Assembly (NCBI GenBank): GCA_020027875.1
Contig: JAHRHA010000055.1
Location: 1 to 37,263, forward strand
DNA from: Micromonosporaceae bacterium
GTDB lineage: Bacteria; Actinomycetota; Actinomycetes; Mycobacteriales; Micromonosporaceae
Direction: 5' to 3'
Length of the DNA: 37,263 nucleotides
Below the pieces are notes generated by a model, which saw nothing but the letters and a program-made list of their open reading frames with translations, was not told the DNA's origin and ran no database searches. Position numbers and translations under genes: made by a program. This document shows, in pieces, positions 28,127 through 34,318 of this stretch (positions within the stretch are counted from its first letter, which is position 1; every line of letters begins with the position of its first letter).

Positions 28127-28831
28127 ATGTCACCAAACGCCGGCGCGGATGCGGGGAAGCGGGTTCCGCTCAGCCGAGAACGGCTGCTACGCGGCGCGAT
28201 CGCCGTCGCGGACGCGGCGGACATCGGGGCCCTCACGATGCGGTCGCTCGCCCAAGAGCTCGGCGTCAAGCCAATGTCGCTCTATCACCACGTGGCGAAC
28301 AAGGAAGAGATCCTCGACGGCATCATCGATATCGTCTTCAGTGAGATCGAACCTCCGCCGGCCGCTGCCGACTGGCGGTCAGCGATGCGTCATCGTGCGA
28401 TCTCCGCCCGTAGCGTGCTCCGACGCCACCCCTGGGCGCCTCCGCTGATGGAGTCGCGAGCGAACCCAGGACCGGCCACGTTGCGGTATCACGACTCGGT
28501 GATCGGCACGCTCCGCCGGGCCGGCTTCTCGATCGCGATGGCGGCGCACGCATTCTCGTTGTTCGACAGCTATGTCTACGGATTCGCTCTTCAGGAAGCC
28601 GGCCTGCCGTTCGACAGCGCGACCGCCCCCGATGTGGCGGGAGCGATCCTGGCGCAGTTCCCCTCCCGGGAGTACCCGTACCTCGCCGAGTTGACGGCCG
28701 AACACGTCCTCCAGCCCGGCTACGACTACGGCGACGAGTTCGAGTTCGGGCTCGATCTCATCCTCGACGGCCTCGATAGGCTTCTCACCATGACCGACGC
28801 CGCTCGCTTCGACGGCTCACGGATCGGGTGA
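28127..28831 (+). CDS. TetR/AcrR family transcriptional regulator
   Basis: A 234-residue one-component repressor. The N-terminal helix-turn-helix is at about residues 18-62 with [40 protein letters not shown] and NKEEILDGI. The C-terminal ligand and dimer domain ([32 protein letters not shown]) fits the TetR_C_1 type found in tetracycline-repressor-like proteins. AAGGAG in ATAAGGAGTGAGAGGT precedes ATG 28127; an earlier in-frame ATG at 28118 would overlap this site. The ligand is unknown. It probably represses itself and the divergent oxidoreductase through the tandem 13-bp sites. Confidence 0.93.
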   Translation: MSPNAGADAGKRVPLSRERLLRGAIAVADAADIGALTMRSLAQELGVKPMSLYHHVANKEEILDGIIDIVFSEIEPPPAAADWRSAMRHRAISARSVLRRHPWAPPLMESRANPGPATLRYHDSVIGTLRRAGFSIAMAAHAFSLFDSYVYGFALQEAGLPFDSATAPDVAGAILAQFPSREYPYLAELTAEHVLQPGYDYGDEFEFGLDLILDGLDRLLTMTDAARFDGSRIG

Positions 28832-28984
28832 GCGGCGGCAGCCGCCGAGCCGCGGCCCCGAACGAACGCCGAGCGGCATCTCCCCACACACTCGTCACGA
28901 CCCGGCCGGGGGCGTTGTGCGGAGGTGGTTTGCGTCGAGTCGGTCGGCACGACAGGATCATGTCGGCCGTTGATACTGGCGGGC

Positions 28985-29356
28985 ATGGCTGTTCTGCTGC
29001 ATCACATCGTCATCGATGCGCATGATCTGCCGACCCTGGCCCGGTTCTGGACTCAGATGCTGGGTTGGCGGATCCTCTCCGAGCGGGAGCGAGAGATCGT
29101 GATCGGCGCCGCTGAGACCGCACCGGTCGGGATCTGTTTCATGCCGGTGACCGACCGGAAGATCGTCAAGAATCGCGTCCACCTCGACCTCACTATTGGC
29201 GCCGAGGAGCGCGACGCCGAGATCGAACGCATTCTCGCGCTCGGCGCGCGCAGGGTCGACATCGGACAAACGGGCGCCGAGTCGTGGACCGTACTCGCCG
29301 ACCCGGAAGGCAACGAGTTCTGTGTTGTCCGCCCCAAGACAACGCTCATCGGTTAG
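28985..29356 (+). CDS. VOC family protein (glyoxalase-like domain)
   Basis: A 123-residue single-domain protein of about half a classical glyoxalase. It begins MAVLLHHIVIDAHDLPTLAR, with FWTQMLGWRIL, the central RVHLDLTIGAEERDAEIERI and the final strand WTVLADPEGNEFCVV. This is the Glyoxalase_6-like pattern in which a DPEGNEFC strand closes the fold. No substrate can be given. ATG 28985 is preferred; the frame is open from 28925. Its stop is followed by about 235 bp without a supported gene up to the regulator promoter at 29594. Confidence 0.85.
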   Translation: MAVLLHHIVIDAHDLPTLARFWTQMLGWRILSEREREIVIGAAETAPVGICFMPVTDRKIVKNRVHLDLTIGAEERDAEIERILALGARRVDIGQTGAESWTVLADPEGNEFCVVRPKTTLIG

Positions 29357-29593
29357 CTTGATCTTTGACCCGTGCATCGCGGACGAGGACTGGTGGACCT
29401 CGTTTTCGTCCCGCTGTTCACCAAGACTCGACTACCCCGGGCACTCGCATGCCGGCTGGCTCATCGACGCCGATGGTCAGTTCAATCCGCCGATGGCCAG
29501 TGGGGCCGAGGTAGGGCTCGGGGCCGTACGTGTCACTCAGCAGAATGCTCCGGCGGTACGCCTTCGTTCGGTGAGAGGTTGACCCCACTCCCG

Positions 29594-29640
29594 TCAGAGA
29601 TAACACAGATTTGCGTCATCTCTGATTTAGCTGCTACTAT
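29594..29640 (+). promoter_or_regulatory. Promoter with inverted repeat for GbsR/MarR gene
   Basis: TTGCGT (29611-29616) and TACTAT (29635-29640), 18 bp apart, form a good sigma-70-type promoter. An 8-bp inverted repeat, TCAGAGAT (29594-29601) and ATCTCTGA (29618-29625), overlaps the -35 region and is a likely autoregulatory operator. The first base of GTG 29647 is 7 nt after the -10 box, so the transcript is probably leaderless. Confidence 0.65.
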
Positions 29641-29646
29641 CACCGC

Positions 29647-30153
29647 GTGTCCATCGATGGCGAGCTGATCTTCGCCGACCATATCGGGCGTTTCTACGCC
29701 CGTGAGCACGGGTTTCCGCCCATGGCGGGCAGGCTGCTCGGGTACCTCATGATCTGCGACCCGCCGCAGCAGACCATCGACGAACTGGGCGAAGCGTTGA
29801 TGGCCAGTCGCAGCGCGATCACCGGTGCGGTCAAGCTGCTGGAGGGTTACGGCATTGTGCTGCGTTCCCGAACGGTGGGTGAGCGGGTCGATCGGGTGAA
29901 GGCAAATCCGGCCGGGCTGGAGCCGCGGAACTTCGATTCCCGGACCTTCAAGGAGCAGGCAGCGCTGTTTCGCGAGGGGTTGGCGCTGCTGTCGGACACT
30001 GCTCCGGCCCGACGGGCCCCGCTGGAGGAACTGGCCGCCTTGGCCGACTTCCTCGATGAGCGGTTACCGCAGGTCCTGGCCGAATGGCGAGAACGGCGCG
30101 CCGCGTTGCGCGCGTCGGGGGAACTCTCCGACCCGGACGACGGGTCGCTCTGA
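29647..30153 (+). CDS. GbsR/MarR family transcriptional regulator
   Basis: A 168-residue winged-helix protein. The N-terminal part reads IFADHIGRFYAREHGFPPMA and GRLLGYLMICDPP. The recognition unit is TIDELGEALMASRSAITGAV, then KLLEGYGIVLRSRTVGERVD, the wing. The C-terminal helical part (ALADFLDERLPQVLAEWRER) suits dimerisation. This is the GbsR-like subgroup of MarR proteins, several of which control osmoprotectant or efflux genes. GTG 29647 has no Shine-Dalgarno sequence, in agreement with a leaderless mRNA from the TACTAT box. The usual partner, a transporter gene, is not present here; fragments of unrelated genes follow. Confidence 0.88.
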   Translation: MSIDGELIFADHIGRFYAREHGFPPMAGRLLGYLMICDPPQQTIDELGEALMASRSAITGAVKLLEGYGIVLRSRTVGERVDRVKANPAGLEPRNFDSRTFKEQAALFREGLALLSDTAPARRAPLEELAALADFLDERLPQVLAEWRERRAALRASGELSDPDDGSL

Positions 30154-30269
30154 ACTCGACGAAAGCCGAAAGACGATCACCGGGCACCGGCCGGTGCATC
30201 CCAACGCGACTCGAAACGAGGTAACCATGCCCGACCGTCTTCCCCCGCCCGCCATCGCGGATCGTCGGT

Positions 30270-30821
30270 CCTCTCGTACGGCACGGCGAAGCCACCCGGG
30301 CACGTCGCCGCGGACCGCCAGCAGCGCGGCGACCGGCTTACCCTCCAAGCGGGCGAGCGCGTAATGAAGCGCCGCAAGCGAAGCAGCGTCCATCCACTGA
30401 ATGTCGTCGACCGCGAGGCAGACAGGACCGTCGCGCGCGAGCCGCCGCAGCGCTTCGAGGAAGGCGGCGGCGACGGCGCGGTCATTGATGTGGATCTCCG
30501 GCTCGCTGAGCAGCAAAGCAGCTTCGAGCGCCTGCCGCTGGACCGGCGGCAATGCGGCGGCGACGTCGCCCGCGCCGCCGAGGAGGTCGGTCAACCCCGC
30601 GAACGAGAGCTGGGTTTCGGCCTCCGAGGGCCGAGAGGAAAGGATCCGATAACCCCTGTCGGCCGCCGCGTTGACGCCGGCCAGCCACAGCGCCGTCTTG
30701 CCTATCCCGGCCTCGCTCGGCAACACCGCGACGCCGGGAAGGCGATCGGGGCGCTGAGCAACCGGACGATCGCTCCCTCCTCGTCTTCCCTGCCCACGAG
30801 GTGCCGGGCCGTGATGAACAC
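30270..30821 (-). pseudogene. LuxR-family AAA ATPase regulator, N-terminal fragment with frameshift
   Basis: GTG 30821 begins VFITARHLVGREDEEGAIVR, the start of large ATP-binding LuxR (LAL/MalT-like) regulators. Near 30738-30752 the frame shifts, and the second frame reads DRLPGVAVLPSEAGIGKTAL (Walker A GIGKT), LSFAGLTDLLGGAGD and VCLAVDDIQWMDAASLAAL (Walker B). It ends with RGDVPGWLRRAV near 30270, where family character stops. The intact proteins are about 900 residues with a C-terminal LuxR helix-turn-helix; only about 180 residues remain. It lies head to head with an alpha/beta hydrolase fragment. Confidence 0.82.
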
Positions 30822-30842
30822 GTTGTGACAATACGGGCCCCG

Positions 30843-31065
30843 CGACCAGGAGGTGAGCTGGCGGTCCTGGTCGTGCTTGGCGGCGGTTACGCGATGCGGG
30901 CGGCCGCCACGGATCCGCGGATCAAGCGGTGGCCGGCATCGCCGGCGGCTACTACAGCCCGTCACACTTTGCCGACCAGATGCGCGCAGCCGCCTACGGT
31001 CGCGTCCTTGGCACGTTCCTTGCCCGCTACGACGAGGAACTGCCGGTTGTGGCTTCCGGTGGCCC
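30843..31065 (+). pseudogene. Alpha/beta hydrolase fragment
   Basis: The frame reads VLVVLGGGYAMRAAATDPRI, then K. Here one base is lost, and the next frame continues VAGIAGGYYSPSHFADQM, AAAYGRVLGTFLARYDEEL. The GGGYAMRAAATDPRIK-AVAGIAG form is that of alpha/beta hydrolases after the nucleophile elbow. The nucleophile region and the C-terminal His are absent. The fragment is fused in frame to a GH3 fragment at about 31066. Confidence 0.62.
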
Positions 31066-31400
31066 GCTATGGCCGGCGAGCTTCGAGTACAGCGATCTTA
31101 AGGTCGAAGGCGGCGACACCGTCACCACGACCCTCACCGTGACCAACACCGGCGAACGCGCCGGCGCCGACGTACCTCAGCTTTACCTGACCGACGAGCG
31201 GGGGACAACCGCATGCGCCTGCTCGGCTTCGAGCGCGTGGAGCTGCAGCCCGGGGAGTCGCGCAGCGTGACGGTCACGGCCGACCCGAGGCTCGTGGCTC
31301 GATACGACGCAGATTTCGGCCAATGGCACATCGCCGAAGGCACGCACAGGATCGCGCTCGGCAGGCCGATGACGATCTCATCCTGACCGCCGAGACAACG
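31066..31400 (+). pseudogene. GH3 beta-glucosidase, C-terminal Fn3-like domain fragment
   Basis: The frame reads GPLWPASFEYSDLKVEGGDT, then TTLTVTNTGERAGADVPQLY and LTDERG. At a G5 run (31200-31204) one extra base shifts the frame. The next reads DNRMRLLGFERVELQPGESR, SVTVTADPRLVARYDADFG and WHIAEGTHRIALGR. A further shift leads to DDDLILTAETTL near 31390. This is the Fn3-like C-terminal domain of family 3 beta-glucosidases; the catalytic domains are missing. The upstream side is joined to an unrelated hydrolase fragment. Confidence 0.8.
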
Positions 31401-31524
31401 CTCCGGAAGGCTGTTCGGTATATGACCGCAGCGCGGCACGGCCTTCGGCGAGCAGCTCTTCGATCGGCAGCGTCATTTGCCGATCATCGCACGGGCGCGC
31501 TCGATTCCCCTGACGCTGTCTGGA

Positions 31525-31959
31525 TCATGTCGCGTTCCAGCGGACCCCTCTCTCAACGAAACGGCGAAGCGCCTCCAGTGACTGCTGGAACGCGCCGTCG
31601 ATCATCTTTGTCACCCCGTCGGCGGCGGTACGGTCCAGCGGCTCGAACTGCGTGTGGAGAGTTACCGTCGAGGAGGCAGCATCGTCGCGCGCGGTGACGG
31701 TGAACGTGCCGTGCGAGTCCCGCACCGGCAGCGGCACCTGCACGTGCCGCCATTCGAAGGTTCTGTATTCGGTGGAGTAGCCGCTGATCTGCTCCTGCAC
31801 GTGCGAGCCGTCGGCCATCACGCAGACCCGGGTAGTGCCGTCGATGCGGGCGGAGACGGTGCCGGGTAGCCAGTCCGGTGTGGCGGCCAGGTCGCCCAAG
31901 ACCGCCCATACGGTCTCTGGCGACGCATGTATCTCAATCGTGTTGGTCAAGTGTGGCAT
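31525..31959 (-). CDS. SRPBCC family protein (polyketide cyclase/dehydrase-like)
   Basis: A 144-residue START/Bet v1-like helix-grip protein. It begins MPHLTNTIEIHASPETVWAV, then LGDLAATPDWLPGTVSARID and YRTFEWRHVQVPLPVRDSHG. The terminal helix is MIDGAFQQSLEALRRFVERG. These proteins bind hydrophobic ligands or modify them; no specific reaction follows from the sequence. GAAGGAG lies 7 nt before ATG 31959. It is the second gene of an operon, 26 bp behind a SnoaL-like gene, divergent from an ECF sigma gene. The frame open up to 32391 is only the shadow of the upstream gene. Confidence 0.9.
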   Translation of the reverse strand: MPHLTNTIEIHASPETVWAVLGDLAATPDWLPGTVSARIDGTTRVCVMADGSHVQEQISGYSTEYRTFEWRHVQVPLPVRDSHGTFTVTARDDAASSTVTLHTQFEPLDRTAADGVTKMIDGAFQQSLEALRRFVERGVRWNAT

Positions 31960-31985
31960 GTGGACTCCTTCGGTCACGGTGGCGG

Positions 31986-32351
31986 TCAATGTTGTTGGGC
32001 GGCCGCCATTGCGCGACGCAGGTCCTCGGCGTCGTAGATCAGCTCGCCGCGCACGATCCTCCCGTTGCGTAGCTGCAGGATCTCGGCGGCGGTCAGCACC
32101 CCGGGCAGGGGATCCATTTCCCAGTCCACGATCGTGCAGACGAGATCGCCGTAGAAGAACTGGTGGCGCACCCGGAAGCTGCGTACCGCGGCGCCGGCCT
32201 CGGCGGCCATGGCCCGGAATCCGGCGGCGTTGTCGAAGCTGGCGACCGGGCCGGTAAAGGTGAAATCCGCGGCCAGCGGCACATCGGACATGTCGCCGGC
32301 GCGCTCCCGCCAGGCGGTGTAGTACGTGTTGACGATCTGACGGGCATCCAT
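31986..32351 (-). CDS. SnoaL-like / nuclear transport factor 2 family protein
   Basis: A 121-residue cone-shaped alpha+beta barrel protein. The N-terminal helix is MDARQIVNTYYTAWRERAGD, then VPLAADFTFTGPVASFDNAA, GDLVCTIVDWEMDPLPG and AEILQLRNGRIVRGELIYDA. This is the SnoaL_2 pattern of small ligand-binding or isomerase-like proteins. AAAGGAG lies 9 nt before ATG 32351. It heads an operon with the SRPBCC gene. The divergent sigma factor also carries a SnoaL-type domain at its C terminus, so this protein might sense or process the same ligand. Confidence 0.9.
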   Translation of the reverse strand: MDARQIVNTYYTAWRERAGDMSDVPLAADFTFTGPVASFDNAAGFRAMAAEAGAAVRSFRVRHQFFYGDLVCTIVDWEMDPLPGVLTAAEILQLRNGRIVRGELIYDAEDLRRAMAAAQQH

Positions 32352-32456
32352 CGGGTCGCTCCTTTGGTCGGGACGGACAATGTCCCCTCATCCCTACGAC
32401 AGGCGCCGGAGGACAAACTCATCGGTGCCGCCCAGATCGGGGCTAGCCTGGCGGGT

Positions 32457-33431
32457 GTGAGTGCGATCGCGCCCGCCGACGCGGGCGAAGCGACCCTGCT
32501 GGCCGCCGCGACGTCTGGCGACCGTACCGCGTTCGACACGCTGGTGGCCGGGCATCGTCGGGCGCTACACATGCATTGCTACCGGATGCTCGGCTCCTAC
32601 CACGACGCCGAGGAAGCCACCCAGGACACACTGCTGCGCGCCTGGCGCGGGCTGGCCACCTTCGAGGGCCGGGCGCCGCTGCGGCATTGGCTATACCGGA
32701 TCGCCACTACGACGTGCCTGAACCTGCTCGCCGCACGAAGGCGCCTGCCGGCCGGCTTCTCCGAGGTGTCGCACCTGACGCCCTACCCCGATGACCTGCT
32801 CGATCAGCTGCCCGCCACCGACGCCGACCCCGCCGCCATCGCCGAACGCCGCGAGTCGGTCGCCCTCGCGTTCGTCGCTGCCCTGCAGTGCCTGCCCGCG
32901 ACCCAACGCGCGGTGCTCATCCTGCGCGACGTGCTCGCCTGGCAGGCCGCGGAGGTCGCCGAACTGCTCGACACCACCGTCGCGGCGGTCAACAGCATGC
33001 TGCAGCGGGCCCGCGCGACGGTACGCGAGCGCACACCCCAGGAGGTGGCGACCGGTTCACTGCCGGAACGCGACCGCGAGGTCGTGCAACGCTTCATGAC
33101 CGCCTGGCACAGCTGCGACATCCCGGCCCTGGCCGCCCTCCTGCGCGAGGACGCCATTCTGCGCATGCCCCCGGAGCGGGTCGAGATCCGGGGCAGGCTC
33201 GCGATCGCACATTTCTTCGCCACGGTGCCCGCCGACGGACACCTGGACCACATCCGGCTGCGCGACACTCGAGCCAACGGCGGCCCGGCAGTGGCCGCCT
33301 ACCTGCCCGACCACACCGGCACAGCAGCCCCGTATGGCCTCATGGCCCTCACCATCACCGACGGCGCCATTGCCACCATCACCGGCTTCCCCGACCCCAC
33401 ACTGTTCCCGATCTTCGGCCTGCCCACCTAG
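32457..33431 (+). CDS. ECF sigma factor with C-terminal SnoaL-like domain
   Basis: A sigma factor of about 324 residues. Region 2 (about residues 15-85) has FDTLVAGHRRALHMHCYRML, then AEEATQDTLLRAWRGLATFE and PLRHWLYRIATTTCLNLLAA. Region 4 (about 135-195) has LQCLPATQRAVLILRDVLAW and QAAEVAELLDTTVAAVNSML. The C-terminal SnoaL-like domain (about 205-320) has REVVQRFMTAWHSCDIPALA and LTITDGAIATITGFPDP. In such ECF groups the attached SnoaL-type domain replaces a separate anti-sigma factor; none is encoded nearby. GTG 32457 is chosen, since the longer frame overlaps the divergent gene. The likely target is the divergent SnoaL-SRPBCC operon across a 105-bp gap. Confidence 0.92.
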   Translation: MSAIAPADAGEATLLAAATSGDRTAFDTLVAGHRRALHMHCYRMLGSYHDAEEATQDTLLRAWRGLATFEGRAPLRHWLYRIATTTCLNLLAARRRLPAGFSEVSHLTPYPDDLLDQLPATDADPAAIAERRESVALAFVAALQCLPATQRAVLILRDVLAWQAAEVAELLDTTVAAVNSMLQRARATVRERTPQEVATGSLPERDREVVQRFMTAWHSCDIPALAALLREDAILRMPPERVEIRGRLAIAHFFATVPADGHLDHIRLRDTRANGGPAVAAYLPDHTGTAAPYGLMALTITDGAIATITGFPDPTLFPIFGLPT

Positions 33432-33870
33432 CAGTTCCGGCCCGACTTCACCCGCGTCATGGACGCGGCGAGCCGCGGCATGTTCGACGGCCAACTGCTC
33501 ACGGGCATCCTCCCACTCGCCGGCGACCTCAGCGATCGTCTCACCGAGGGCATCCGCACCGCCGACATCGGGTGCGGCACCGGGCACGCGCTCAACCTGA
33601 TGGCCCGCGCCTACCCCGCCTCGCGGTTCGTGGGTTATGACCTCAGCGTCGAGACCATCGAGCGGGCCCAGCAGGAGGTGCGCGACTACGCAGTGTCCAA
33701 TGTGGCCTTCGAGGTCCTGGACGTCTCGCAGCTGCCCGCGGACCCGCCGTTTCGCCATCTTGCATTCGACGCGATGCACGATCAGGTCGACCCCGCTCGC
33801 CGAGGGTGGCGCGGGCCTGGGCACCGTGTGGGGTCAAGAACTCGCTCTGTCGATGCTCACCGACGGCGAC
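33432..33870 (+). pseudogene. SAM-dependent methyltransferase, internally deleted
   Basis: Immediately after the sigma-factor stop the frame reads QFRPDFTRVMDAASRGMFDG, then LLTGILPLAGDLSDRLTEGI, TADIGCGTGHALNLMARAYP (SAM motif I) and VAFEVLDVSQLPADPPF, ending AFDAMHDQVDP near 33795. With a one-base shift the sequence jumps to LAEGGAGLGTVWGQELALSM near 33800-33855. In relatives about 65 residues stand between these parts. The N-terminal winged-helix part and the C-terminal end are also absent. The gene is thus truncated on both sides and deleted inside, and its 5' end was joined exactly at the sigma gene's stop. Confidence 0.78.
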
Positions 33871-33871
33871 C

Positions 33872-33949
33872 GTGCTTGCCGAGTACACCCGCCACCACGA
33901 GGATCGCCGGCTTCACCGCGCACTCCGCAACAGCCACCCAACCCGCTGA
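33872..33949 (+). pseudogene. DDE transposase C-terminal remnant
   Basis: A 25-residue tail reads VLAEYTRHHEDRRLHRALRN and then SHPTR-stop. The form E-Y-x-R-H-x5-R-x-H-R-A-L is that of the C-terminal segment (rve_3) of IS3/IS481-type integrase-fold transposases. Nothing else of the element is preserved and no terminal inverted repeats were found. It abuts the damaged methyltransferase and may mark the event that broke it. Confidence 0.45.
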
Positions 33950-34255
33950 AGGGTGCAAGCGTAACGATCGGTTGTTCTGACGTGCTGGTCCGGTCGGCGC
34001 GGGCGCTGTCCGTTGGGGTCGTTGCAGGGGCGGGTGTCCGCGACACTGCGGGACATCTGGCCGAGATGCCACGTTCGGGTCGACGACAGATGCCGATGCG
34101 CATCCGGCTCGTCGGAATATGGCCTCGGGCCGGCCCAGGCCGCCCATGACGGTGATATACACCGCGTCGCTTGTCGGATTCGTTCCACGGTCGGCAAGGC
34201 GTCTCAAGGTGTCGCGCAGGGCCAGAGCCGACTAGCGTCAGGGCGGAGGTATCGC

Positions 34256-34318
34256 ATGATGAGCGTGGACACGCTGGCCGATGTCCCGGACCTGGCCGAT
34301 ACGCGCGGGAGTAGCTGA
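34256..34318 (+). CDS. 20-codon upstream ORF coupled to the kinase gene
   Basis: MMSVDTLADVPDLADTRGSS is encoded from ATG 34256. GGAGG at 34245-34249 lies 6 nt before it, a much better ribosome binding site than any before the kinase ATG. Its TGA (34316-34318) overlaps the kinase start as TGATG, so the kinase is probably translated by reinitiation. The peptide is acidic, with no known family. The 300 bp upstream (33950-34255) contain no supported gene and should hold the promoter. Confidence 0.6.
   Translation: MMSVDTLADVPDLADTRGSS

Noticed and set aside
31410..31474. Minus-strand start of a rhodanese-like protein (MTLPIEELLAEGRAAL)
   Set aside because: Only about 20 residues, no ribosome binding site and no continuation; too little to call.
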